Shown piece by piece: positions 31,871 to 43,162 of a stretch of DNA of 64,000 nt; within the stretch, counting starts at the first letter, position 1; the number at the start of each line of letters is the position of its first letter. Under the pieces are notes generated by a model. The model was not told where the DNA came from and ran no database searches. It saw only the letters and a list, made by a program, of their open reading frames with translations. This DNA comes from Vigna angularis (taxonomy: Eukaryota; Streptophyta; Magnoliopsida; Fabales; Fabaceae): assembly GCF_016808095.1 (NCBI RefSeq), contig NC_068976.1:27946871-28010870 (forward strand), read 5' to 3'. Both the position numbers and the translations under genes were made by a program.

Positions 31871-32946
31871 GTGCGTGATCGGAGAAGAATGGAGGGGCGA
31901 ATGGTGGCTGTGGAGTCGACGATGGAGGAGTTGAAGGCAGAAATGCGAGCGATGACTCTTGAGTTTCGACGAGCCCTCGGAAGACGTTCTGGAACCCGCG
32001 ATAGGAGTTCTGAGGGGAGTCGAAATTCTGTCCAGGGTGATCGAGAACGAAGGTCGACAGAGAGCTTTGATGAAGAATCGGAGGAGGACCGGAACGACGT
32101 ACAACGCAGTTGGATGAAGCGAGTTGAGCTTCCAACTTTTGAAGGTACTGATCCAACGGGATGGATAGCGAAGGCTGAGAAATTTTTTGACATCCAAGGA
32201 GTGACGGAGAAAGAGAAGATGAAGTTAGTGTATATCTGCATGGACGGAAGCGCTAACTACTGGTTCCGCTTCTAGCGGAAGAAAACCCGACATCCAACAT
32301 GGAAGGCGTTCATGGAGGCGTTGACGAGGAGGTTCGGCGGATTAATTAGGGGAACCGTCTTTGAGAAGTTGGCCGCGGTGTGATAGAGAGGGGGCGTCGA
32401 TGAGTATATCCAGGAGTTCGACGTACTCGTGGCGCAGGCGACCGGAGTACCGAAGACCAATTGCTGGGATATTTTTTCGCGGGTTTGCAGGAGGGATTAC
32501 GAAACGCTGTGAGACCGCATGACCCACGCGATTTGTTGACGGCGATGGAGAGAGCTAGGGACATCGAACAAGTGGGATGGACGTCGCGAGGAAGTAGTGG
32601 AGTGAGAGGAAGAGGCAGAGCGACTTGGGGAAGATATTTCGCGAGTTCAGGGACGGTGGCGAGGACAGAAACTTTTCGTGGACCGTCAGAGGGATCGGTG
32701 AATGGCGGCGGAGGGCAAGGAATGAAGAAGGACGTTAGTACGAATACTATGGCTTCGAAGGCTGGTAACAGTGGAGGAGGAACCGCGGGACGAGGCATTC
32801 GGACCCTGCCTTATCAAGAATACATGAAGCGGCGAGAAGAAGGACGTTGTTTCCACTGCGGCGGACCTTACAGTCCAGGTCATCGTTGCGTTGAACGGAG
32901 TTGTCGGGATTGTCCGCGGGTGGCCTCTCGCAATCGAACACGATGA
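31871..32946 (+). pseudogene. Gypsy gag remnant
   Basis: The N-terminal gag is open from 31871 (in-frame ATG at 31889) to a stop at 32275. The capsid region continues past stops near 32380, and a second open part (32461-32946) ends with the zinc knuckle CFHCGGPYSPGHRC (about 32849-32890), the type seen in plant Gypsy gag. High GC compared with the surroundings. Confidence 0.85.
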
Positions 32947-33545
32947 AGCTGCAAGGTTGGGTGCAGGGGAAGAGAGTTCTGGTGCTTATTGACAGTGGAG
33001 CTACCCATAGTTTTATATCCACCCGATTGGTGGAAGAGCTGGGTCTGGAGTGCACCGACACACGCCCTTATAAAGTGTGTTTAGGGGATGGACAAAGGAA
33101 AGAAACCAGCGGGTATCACACATGAGTCTCGGTGTTATTAGAAAACTTAGAAGTTAGAGATAAGTTATATCTCTTTGAATTAAGCGGTGTGGACATAATA
33201 TTGGGAATGACCTGGTTATCCTCCCTAGGAGAGATCAAAGTAGATTGGGGACAACTCATCATGAAGGTGGTGCATGGAGGAAGAGAAGTGGAGGTAAAGG
33301 GGGATCCATCATTGACACGTAGGGTAGTGACTCCTGAAGCTCTTATAAAAGAAAAAGGGATTGAAATGATGTCTTTAGTATGGAGCTTAAGCCAAACAGA
33401 ATTGGTGGATGAGAAGACGGAAGAGAGTGGCTTAATGCAAGAGGAGGAGGTAGAGTTGGAACAAATTCTGAGTGCTTTTGAAGGGGTATTCCGAGACCCC
33501 AAGGCCTCCCACCCGAGAGGAGAGTGGATCACAGAATCCCTTTAA
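32901..33545 (+). pseudogene. Gypsy aspartic protease remnant
   Basis: The retropepsin motif VLIDSGATHSFIS is at about 32970-33010. The frame breaks at 33125 and resumes 33132-33545 with the protease-RT linker (VDIILGMTWLSSLGEI). The next frame (from 33524) overlaps, so a frameshift separates it from RT. Confidence 0.85.
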
Positions 33546-36023
33546 AAGAGGGTAGTGAGGTCGTCAATGTGAGGCCATACAGGTACCCTCATGGAATGAA
33601 AGCTGAGATAGAGCGTCAGGTGGAAGAGATGTTGAATTTGGGCATTATCAGGCCCAGTAACAGTCCCTACTCTAGTCCTGTAATATTGGTGAAAAAGAAG
33701 GATGGAAGTTGGAGCTTTTGTGTGGATTATAGGGCATTGAACAGAGTAACAGTGGCTGATAAATATCCCACAGTCATTGAGGAGCTGTTGGATGAACTTC
33801 AAGGTGCGTCATATTTTTCTAAAATTGATTTAAAGGCTGGGTATCATCAAATAAGAATGAAGAGGGAAGACATTCCAAAAACTGCTTTTCGGACACATCA
33901 AGGGCATTATGAATTCCTTGTGATGCCCTTTGGATTAACAAATGCACCAACCACATTCCAGGACATGATGAATTCAATTTTAAGGTCGCTATTGAGGAGG
34001 TTCGTGTTAATATTTTTTGACGATATACTCATCTATAGCAAGACTTGGGAGGAGCATTCTCAACACCTCACTCAAGTCTTAAAAGTCTTGGCTGAACATG
34101 AACTTTTTGCAAACAAAAAAAAAGTGTGAATTTGGGAGAAGACAAGTGAGATATTTGGGGCACAAGATATCGGCAACAGGGGTGGAGATGGACAGGGAGA
34201 AGGTGGCAGTTGTCTTGGAATGGCCAGAACCCAGAAACATCAAGGAGTTAAGAGGGTTCCTTCGGTTAACTGGGTATTATCGCAGGTTCATTAGAGATTA
34301 TGGGAAAATGGCTAAACCCCTTACTGATTTGTTGAAAAAAGGAATGTTTAAATGGTCTAAAGAGGGGGCCATGGCACTGCAGAAGCTTAAAGAGGCAGTG
34401 ACTACAGCTCCAGTGTTGATTCTCCCTGATTTTGAGCAACCCTTTGTTGTAGAATGTGATGCTTCGGATACAGGTGTTGGGGCTGTTTTGTCCCAGAAAA
34501 ACAGACCCATAGCCTTCTTTAGTAAGGCGTTATCTGATTCTTCCTTAACCAAGTCCATTTATGAGAAGGAATTAATGGCACTTGTGCTTGCTATACAACA
34601 TTGGAGGTCGTATCTATTGGGTCAGAAGTTTGTTGTCTTTACTGACCAGAAGAGTTTGCGTTATTTACTGGAACAACGCATTACAACTCAAAGTCAACAA
34701 AATTGGTTAGCTAAACTTTTGGGGTACGAATTTGAAATCAAATATAGGACAGGTGCTTCCAATCATGTGGCAGATGGGTTATCCAAAAAAGGCATGGAGG
34801 AGGAGGAAACAGATAAGATGCTACGGATGATATCACGACCATATTGGCTTGAATTTCAAGAGATCATGGAGGAGGTGGAAAAAGATGAGAGTTTGCAGAA
34901 AGTGTTGGAGGAATTAAGGGTAGACCCTAACTCTCATCCAGCTTATACGTTGGAGCATGGAAGATTACATTACAAGGGGAGACTTGTCTTATCAGCAAAA
35001 TCTGTTTGGATCCCTCGCTTGTTGGCTGAATTCCATAGTAGTGTCACGGGAGGGCATTCTGGGGTTTACAGAACCTATAGACGGGTGGCCCAATCTTTGC
35101 ATTGGATAGGAATGAAGAAAACTGTTACAGATTTTGTGGCTGCATGTCTAGTATGCCAACAACATAAATACTTGGCAACTTCTCCCCAAGGATTGTTGCA
35201 GCCTTTGCCAATACCCAAAGCCATTTGGGAGGAGATTAGTATGGATTTTATTGTAAAATTACCCAAATCTCATGGGTTTGATACTATATTGGTGGTGGTG
35301 GACAGACTTAGTAAATATGGCCATTTCATCCCAGTCAAACACCCTTATACAGCCAGATCCATCGCTGCATTGTTGGTGAAGGAAGTGATTCGGCTTCACG
35401 GGATACCCATGACCATTGTAAGTGATCGCGACTCAACATTCATGAGTGTTTTTTGGCAGGAGATTTTCCGCCTGCAGGGAACTCAGTTGAACATGAGTAC
35501 TGCTTATCATCCAGAGTCAGATGGCCAAACGGAGGTGCTGAATAGGGTGCTGGGAACGTATTTGCGTTGTTTTAGTTCTGAACAACCAAAAAATTGGAGT
35601 ACAGTGTTGCCTTGGGCGGAATATTGGTACAATACTAGTTACCAAGGAGCTTCAAAATGCACACCTTTTGAAACTGTGTATGGAAGACCCCCTCCAACTC
35701 TCACACGTTTCATTCCTGGAGAAACAGTGGTGGAAGCCGTTGCACAAGACTTACAAACAAGAGATGAGGCTTTGACACAACTTAAATATCATCTGGCCAG
35801 AGCTCAAGATCAGATGACCCACTATGTCAACAGGAAGAGAATGGACACCAAGATCAAGGAGGAAGATTGGGTATTCTTGAAAATCCGGCCTCATAGACAA
35901 ACTTCTATGCCCACACGCTTACACCCAAAACTTTCTGCACGGTATTTTAAAACCCGCGGATACATATGGATACCCGCGGATACCTGCAAATATTTAAAAA
36001 AATATATTTTTATAAAATATTAA
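33524..36023 (+). pseudogene. Gypsy reverse transcriptase, RNase H and integrase
   Basis: [15 protein letters not shown] (about 33825), MPFGLTNAP and the catalytic FFDDILIYS (about 34012-34038), a common variant of YVDD. A run of nine A near 34117-34126 shifts the frame; the following frame is open from 34098 to 36023. RNase H: VVECDASDTGVGAVLSQ (about 34450) and YEKELMALV. Integrase: zinc-binding HSGVYRTYRR...CLVCQQHK (about 35060-35165), the D,D-35-E core (MDFIVKLPKS, VSDRDSTF, YHPESDGQTEVLNR). The last ~24 residues come from the inserted hAT-like element. Confidence 0.9.
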
Positions 36024-36376
36024 AATAAAATTAAAATAAAGTTATAAAAAATATATAAAATATAATATAAATTAAATTAAATTTAATTTAAAATTTAATT
36101 TTAATTAAATTTAACCTTATAAATATAAATTAATGTTAATTTTAATTAAATTAAATTTAATAAATATAAATTAAATTTTTATTTTTTATTTTTTGCGGAT
36201 AGCAGATATCCGCGAGTACGGATACTATAATACCCGCACCCGACCCGTTTATAAGCGGGTATTAAAATATTCGCTACGCGTAACCCGCGGGTAGTAAATA
36301 TCTGCGGATATTAACTATCCGTCGCGGGTTTTATCCGCAGATATCCACGGACGCGGATGTTTTTGCCATCCCTAGC
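35948..36376. mobile_element. Small hAT-like non-autonomous element
   Basis: GC-rich outer arms full of (A/T)CCCGCGGATA and GCGGGTA repeats in inverted arrangement flank an AT-rich core. The right end TTTTTGCCATCCCTAG is the complement of a CTAGGGATGGCAAAAA-type terminus, a common hAT end in plants. The left terminus lacks the matching GGGATGGCA, so the left end is incomplete or was inserted as a truncated copy. Confidence 0.65.
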
Positions 36377-37600
36377 GTAACCCCACCCCCCTCCACCCTC
36401 CTCCCCCATCCACCCTCCTCTACAAACTCTAACTTTCAAACTTTTCTCCTCCCAGATCAGATTCTTCCAAATTCCTTTTCTCCTCTAGTTCTGTTTTTTC
36501 CCAACCCTTTTTCTCCATAGTAGTTTCCATTTCATTCGTTCTTTCTTCTCTGTTTCAATCTCCTGGTTGTGCGGTGGTGTTGCGGTGTTGGTACGATGGT
36601 GGTGCTTTGTGTGTGCGTCTACTGTGCACATTTTTTCTTTGGTCCACGAGAGAGGTTGGTCATGATAGACATTTCATTTTAATTTTAGTGTATTGGAATA
36701 TGTTGTGTGTTGGATGTTTGGTCCCTGCCTGTGCGTTTTCTATGTTTGGTAGTTGTGCATTTGGCCTTGAACAGATGTTGATATCCGTCTACGGATATTG
36801 ACATCCGGTTTAAGAGTCCAACGAATACCTACATCCTTCTCCAGCGAATACCCACATCCGTTTACAGTTATAGGTTTATATATTAAAAAAACCTGTGAAG
36901 AACGCGGACCACCTTCAACTACAAGAACCTTCTTGCACCTTTTTTTTCTTGCACCACTCTAAAGCTTTTTTGCTATTTCCTCTAATCACTGGAGAACCTT
37001 CTTCAATCAATGCTATCTCCAACCAAACACACCACAATATCTCACGCTACACCACCACATTTTCAGCAAACAAAAATTAAAGAGAAAAAGATCCAAAGAA
37101 ATTTCATTCAACGGAATCAGTGGAATGTTGTGGAGATGCATTGATACAGGGACATTAACGAAAGTGGATAGTTGTTGGGTAAAAAAATTAAAAACATAAC
37201 TTAAATATTACTAAGAACAAAAAGGGAACAAGAAAGGTGAAGGAAGTGATGCGTGGTAGTGGAGGGAGCAACTCCCTGGTCACAGCTCAAACTGGGTCAC
37301 TAAGGCATCGAGCCCGGATATGTACTGAGTCCTTTGCGATAGGATTGTGTTTATAATATTATATAATATGAACATGATTAACATATGTGCAAGAAGTTTC
37401 TTCTTTACATTTTGGAATTAAATTGTGTTAGTGAAATCTCAAAAAATTGAAGGACTGAAAATTTGAATCGATTTGATTCCAATCTTGTACGTTTATCATA
37501 GTATAAAAAAACTCTAATTTTCTTTTAAGTCAAGAAAATATGTATGAAAAAATTTATTCCAAAAATAATTTCATTTCATCATGTATGAAAATATGTGCAA
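36377..37600. other. Intergenic, pyrimidine-rich then AT-rich
   Basis: 36377-36560 is strongly C/T-rich (CCACCCCCCTCCACCCTCCTCC) like a leader or promoter-proximal region. 36780-36870 has ATCCG repeats reminiscent of the neighbouring hAT-like arms. The ORFs at 36574-36801 and 36895-37080 have no domain. I call no gene. Confidence 0.35.
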
Positions 37601-37800
37601 CATGATAGAACAAAAAGCATGTGAAGATTGATAGACATTTCATCAAAGAGAAGCTTGAAGCTGGAATAATTTCATTTCCTTTTGTAAGATCAGAATTGAA
37701 GTTGACTGATGTTCTCACCAAAGGAGTGTGAAGAAAATTGTTTAATGAGTCTCTATTCAAGTTGGGAATGTGTGATATCCATGCACCAACTTGAGTGGGG
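37601..37800 (+). pseudogene. Copia pol 3'-end remnant
   Basis: The plus strand, read across frames, gives HDRTKSM... RHFIKEKLEAG..., LTDVLTKGV and KLGMCDIH, the conserved end of Copia RNase H. A purine tract GAGTGGGG precedes the presumed LTR at 37801. Everything upstream is gone. Confidence 0.75.
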
Positions 37801-38000
37801 TGTTAAGATATTCCAAATATTCTATTAACAGATATTAGGCAATCAAATATTGTGTTAGTTATAATTTAGATATTATTATAATTTGTGCAAATTTGTGCAC
37901 CTATCATTCTTTTAATAGATAAAGAATTATATGATCTTGTATGTATATATATGATATTATACTATTTGAAATAATACATCAGAATTATTCTTTAAACCTT
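37801..38000 (+). repeat. Likely 3' LTR of the Copia remnant
   Basis: Starts TGTTAAGATATTCC directly after the polypurine tract. No second LTR is present to fix its end; about 200 bp is a guess from the change of sequence character. Confidence 0.5.
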
Positions 38001-38052
38001 TTAATACTCTGTATAAGGATATTCAAACAACCAATTATTCAGTCCACCAAAT

Positions 38053-38172
38053 ACAACCTTAAGGAAAATATTCTCTCTAACGTACTTAAAGTAAAACCTT
38101 AAAGAAAATATTCTCTCTAACATACTTAAAGTACAACCTTAAAGAAAATTTTCTCTCTAACATACATAAAGG
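38053..38172. repeat. Tandem repeat, 40 bp x 3
   Basis: TTCTCTCTAAC(G/A)TAC occurs at 38071, 38111 and 38151, an exact 40-bp period. Units differ by one to four bases. Confidence 0.92.
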
Positions 38173-38540
38173 GAATTCTTCCATGATTGATTTATTTATA
38201 TTCAAGCTCTAATTTAAAATGTCCCAAAAGTTTTGATGAGGAATTAAAATACCTCTACACAGTCATGAACAACACTAATCATAATTTTTTGTATCCATGT
38301 TTATTTTACACATTTATCTTTTAAATATTTTTTTAAAAATTAAAATAATTATTTTATTAATTTTACCACTTCTTTGGAGGTAACCGTTTTATAAAACTAT
38401 CTATAAAATAAATAAAAAATAATTATTTATATTTAATTTCATAATTAAAATAATAGCATATATATCTATACTTTTTGGATTTTTTTGTGTGTTTACGTTT
38501 GTTTTTTAAATTTACCTTTTATAATTATAATAATAACAAT

Positions 38541-40965
38541 TGTCAGAATCCTTAAAACCCCAATTTAGTGGAGTACATGTGTCCGAAAAAAAAGAAAAAT
38601 GAAACTCATTAAGTGGAAGACAAGTGTGTGATGCAGAGTGGACAATCAGTATTTGACGGTAGTATTTAAAGCAAAATTTCAAACTCCGTGCCACTTTTTC
38701 TGCATGCATCATCTCTTCTCCAATTTTCTGAAAACCTCATTTTCTCCTCCTTCTCTCAAGCTTTTCTCTAAATTTCTTCTTCTTTTCTCTACAAACTCTT
38801 ATCTTTTCTCCTTCCAATCATCAATCAGGCAACGCCTGAGTACTCCTGGTGTCAAGGACTTCACTTTGCACCGATCAATTTGTGATTCTGAGCTGGTAAG
38901 TCCCTTCTCTTTCTAAGAAAACTGGTTTCTGGCACATGCAAGCCAAAGTTATGGTTGCATGTGTTCATCAACTTCATTTTAACCAAATCCTGATCATATT
39001 ATGGTCTTTTAATTGATTTTTCCTTATTATTCGGTGGGTTAGGCATTCTAGAAAGGTTGGTGTTTGGTGGACACATTCTGCTGTTGATTAAGTAGCTTTG
39101 CTGATTAAAGAGGTAAGGGAAGCTTATACAATTTAATTAAGATTCTTGTTTTGAATAGTTGCATGTTGATTGATTGTTGAATGAATATGAAGAATAGTTG
39201 TTACCGCATTTTTTTTGCTGTATGAGTGTATAAAGGATGAGGAACTGAGTTGACATAAGGTTTGATCTTAAGTTTGTAGTTTTTTGTGTAATTCTGTGTT
39301 TGTCACTGAAAGTCGTTATTGACAGTTCGGTTTTCCTTTGAGCATTCAGTCTGGACTGGATTCTTCCTTTGTGGTGAATTTCAGTTGATAACCGATCGGT
39401 TTTATCTTAGTATACTTGTAAATAAGTGTTCGGTCTAAGTGTAGTTGTCCCTTTATATTTGGTAATAAGTCTAGGACAGTATTCCATATTACTTAAGCAT
39501 ATATTAGTATATTTATCCTCCATTAAAAACAAGTTATTTGTATCTATATTATATATATACGAAACCTTTATTCTATAAGTTCAGTAGTGCTTGGTCATAA
39601 ATCAAGTGCTCAGTCTCGTTAAATAATCTATTATTACTATTTTAAAATAAGAGTGTTCGGTTAAACTCAACAGTGTTCGGATTCTACAGTGCTCGGTCTA
39701 AGACTAGCACTCGGTCTCTTCAATGTTAGTCTCAGACCAAAAAGCTAAGTATTATTAGTGCTCGATATCATACTAACTCTCAGCTTCTTCATAGTATCTA
39801 GTCTGTTACTAGTATTCGGTGTCAAACAATATAAGTCTCAATAAATGGTGTTCGGCTTAGAGTCTTAGTATTCGGCCTAGACTTAGTAGTATTTGGTTTA
39901 CACTATTAGGAGTCGGTTCAGTGAAGTGGTTAAATTGGTAATTAGCGTTCGGTCCTGTTAGTTACTAGGGAGTGTTATTCCATTCGGTCTCTTTCATAAT
40001 CAGGATAATAACTCTTTCGGTTCTGTTCTGTGTATAAGTGGGAGACCACTCGGTTTTCACTCTAAGAGTTCAGTTTTGTCTCTGGAGTGGATGTTATTGT
40101 TCAGTTTAAGTGTAAGATGGGTTTTGTTTCTATTGGTTCGGATTGATGTATTGATAATGAAGTATGATGGAATGTGGTATGAATAAAATAGTATGGATAT
40201 GAAAGAGTATTCTAGGGAGGAATATCTCATGATTTAGTATTGAAATGGTAAAGTATGAATGTGGACAAAGCTTAGCTGGCGTTTATCCTAATATTCTGTG
40301 ATTACTCATTCTCACGTAGAGAAGAGTAACTCATGTGTGGGAATGACAGGAGGTCCTAGTCCATAATGTGAATTTGGACGGAACGGATTAACCCCGGGTG
40401 GCATCTGTTGAGGGCATCCCAGTTACTACATCACCCGGGTGCACAAACGTCATAGCTACACAGAATTCATACAGTCCGGACAATCAGAGTCAAGTGGTCT
40501 ATCTTTGCATGCAATAATATATGAATTATGATTAGTTGTTGTTTGATCGAATCATGGAATTATATGTTTTACTAAATTAATTAAATTACATAAGCTTACC
40601 CTATTTCCTGTCTTGTCTGTGTTGTCCTTTCTATTGTTGTTTTTCGTTGCAATGATCATCCGTGTGGATGTGAGCAGAAGGAGAGGAGTTGCTGGAAGAA
40701 GCTCTGGAAGAAGTGGAAGTGAAGGCCGAACCTTAGGACCGTTCGATTATTATCTTTGCTTCTATTTTGTAGAACCGTTCGGTATAGATGATTTTGGAAA
40801 TCATTCGGTCTAGACTGTATACTGTAATAGTTTAAATTCTGAAGTTATTTTTGTAACGCCGTTCGACCATACTCCTACCTTTTTTCTTTGTAAAACTGAG
40901 CTGTAATATTATTAATATGTAATTATTCTCTTATATGATTTTACACTGTATTTTTGGATGTTACA
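38541..40965. mobile_element. Solo LTR of a large Gypsy-type retrotransposon
   Basis: 2,425 bp beginning TGTCAG (38541) and ending GTTACA (40965), flanked by the perfect 5-bp duplication ACAAT (38536-38540 and 40966-40970). No internal retroviral domain lies inside, so this is a solo LTR left by recombination. About twenty (G/A)TTCGGT or CTCGGT motifs lie between 39300 and 40870. ORFs inside (38638-38916, 40613-40813) are not genes. The superfamily is inferred from its great length. Confidence 0.82.
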
Positions 40966-40970
40966 ACAAT

Positions 40971-42720
40971 TATTATTATTATTATTATTATTATTATTTA
41001 TTTATTTATATTTTATTATCATAAAAAAAAGTAAACACATTTGTTTTTAATGGTATATTATAATATAGTTTAAATACATTTTTAATTTTCAATAAAATTA
41101 TATTCTTTGAATTGAGTACCCAATATTACTTTATAAAAAATTTCATAGTTTTAATATTATTATATTTTTTTCTTTTGTTCATTTATCACCTTTCGTAGAA
41201 AACAAGTTTTTCACATAAATTATCTCTTTTATTTCTTTTAATGAATGTTGAAATATTTTTCTTTCTTTTTTTCTTCTATTTTTTTATTTATTTAGTCTCT
41301 CCTCTTCGCTTCATGCTGGAAGGAGAGATATCACAGACCACACAACGAGGGGGTAAAGGAAGTAACTACCCCAGCGACATAATTGCAACCTTTCTATCCG
41401 ACCAAGAAAAACTAGCTGACTTGTCTATGAGAGAAAAAAATGCACTTATGCGCATTAAACCTGAAATGTGGAACCCTAACTGTTCTGCTATTATTCTAAT
41501 AAATAAAAAAAAAAAAAAACCTAGCAATAGGTAGTAAAACACATTGATGAAAAGATTAAATCGAACAAATATTAAACAACTATTGTTCGGTTAAATATTC
41601 AGAATAGCACAAAATACACTTAAAACATTATTAAACCAATTAATATTGATTTATGAACCCAAACTAGTTTGAAAGATAGGTTAAAGTGGCTAAATTGATA
41701 ATTTATTGAGATATAAGTGTAATAGAATGATCCGTTAAAGTGTTCATAATTATTAATGATTGAATTTAATGTTTATTCAATACCTGTATATATATTTCCT
41801 CTAATTTTTTATTGATACAGGTATATTTTGACATATTTTATTTTATTTTTTAATAAAAATTGAAATTCTTATAATTATTTATAGAAAAGTGATTTTAAGA
41901 TATAACATAAGACAAATAATAAAATGCACCAAACAAACATATAGTTGAAAGTAAAAAAAAAATTGTCAATAAACTATTTGATCAATAAATTAAATTATAG
42001 GAATTTTATTTTATTTAAAAACTAAAATTAAAATTCTCTGAAATATACCTTTATCAACAAAAAAAAAACCTATAAAGAAACATATGAAGATAACTATTGA
42101 TGTCATTCTATTTTTCTTAACTCTATTTAACTTTTCAATTAGCGTAGTCAAATATAACATTGGTCAATTATCATTTATCTCAATTACATTTTTTAATTAA
42201 CATTACTCGAACTTGAAGTTTCATTTACATATATATAAATTTTCATTTAGACTTATGGCACATTGATACTTCGCTTCTATTCAAATACAAGAAAAATATT
42301 TAGTGTATTTAAAATAAAATAAACTTTAACCATTTTAATTTGATGTGATCTCATTATTCTAAAAACTCTATTTTTTTTAAGATAATTTGCAAAACATAAA
42401 TTTATTTTGTGTGATTCCAATAAAATCAAATGAACTTAATTAATTTGAAATTAATTATTATTTTATTTTTTGCACGCATTCAGATCAAATAAATAGTGAA
42501 CAGATGTGCAACCATGCATTTAGTTTGAATTTTAATAATTTATGGATATTTATTCTTATTTTGTTTACCCTACACATATAAATTAGTTTAAAAAATATAA
42601 CAATTATGAACAGTTTTTATTAATATTTATTCATTTTTGTCTGGATTTGAGTATCATGCAAAAAGCAACACATTTCTGTTTTGAAAAATTAATTGAGACA
42701 TAATTACATATAATTAAATT
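40971..42720. other. AT-rich upstream region with an (ATT)n run and a poly-A segment
   Basis: An (ATT)n microsatellite occupies about 40969-40998. A GC-richer patch at 41300-41500 ends in AATAAATAAA followed by about 15 A (41505-41519), like the tail of a retroposed transcript; its short ORF (41241-41534) is not recognised. The rest is AT-rich with no gene. Confidence 0.45.
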
Positions 42721-42855
42721 TATTGAAGTATTAAATAAGAGAAATTGGTGAGAGAAGGTGAGCGTTAAAGTCAACCTGGAGAAGCAGTAAGCTTAATGTA
42801 AAGAGAAGGGAAAAGAGAGTGATAAGGAAAACCTGTTGTTAAGGTTAGCGGTCTC

Positions 42856-42951
42856 TGCATGCCTTTTTCGCACTTCTCTTCAACCTTTATTATGTAAAAC
42901 GGCATCCTTTTCTAACTTTGCATGCACACTCTTTCTCTATATATATACTAA
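42856..42951 (+). promoter_or_regulatory. Putative core promoter of the B3 gene with RY motifs and TATA box
   Basis: TATA-like CTATATATATACTA lies at 42938-42951. Two RY-type motifs lie just upstream: TGCATG at 42856-42861 and TGCATGCA at 42919-42926. RY (CATGCA) is the site bound by ABI3/VAL-type B3 domains, so self-regulation is conceivable. The distance from TATA to the ATG (about 210 bp) leaves room for a 5' UTR with a possible intron ending at TTTGCAG, 43158. Confidence 0.5.
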
Positions 42952-43162
42952 TTCTCTTTCTCTCTCATACCAAAGCACCACAACAATAGTTCACATTTCC
43001 AAATTCCTTCGCCAGTGTAAGTGTATTGTTGTTGCAGCACACAGAAAGCACCTCAGAGTTGTTTTGTTTTGAGGATGGTTTTGTTGTTCCTATTTATCTC
43101 AAAATCTGTGTCATTTTAATTCGTTTTTGTGTTGTTTCTAGGGTTTTTTGAGTTTGCAGTGG

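Larger units (their letters stand above)
31480..35949 (+). mobile_element. Ty3/Gypsy LTR retrotransposon, 3'-truncated
   Basis: Complete 5' LTR (31480-31827), then gag, CCHC knuckle, protease, RT, RNase H and integrase in Gypsy order. Pol stops after a LHPKLSARYF segment at about 35945, where a hAT-like element begins; the expected integrase C-terminus or chromodomain and the 3' LTR are not present on the other side. Several stops and frameshifts show it is dead. The integrase sequence resembles plant chromoviruses, but the diagnostic chromodomain is missing, so the lineage is inferred. Confidence 0.92.

Noticed and set aside
31763..32241. Long minus-strand ORFs over the Gypsy gag
   Set aside because: Antisense shadows of the GC-rich gag frame.
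38638..38916. 92-codon ORF as a gene
   Set aside because: It lies inside the solo LTR with exact ends and has no domain.
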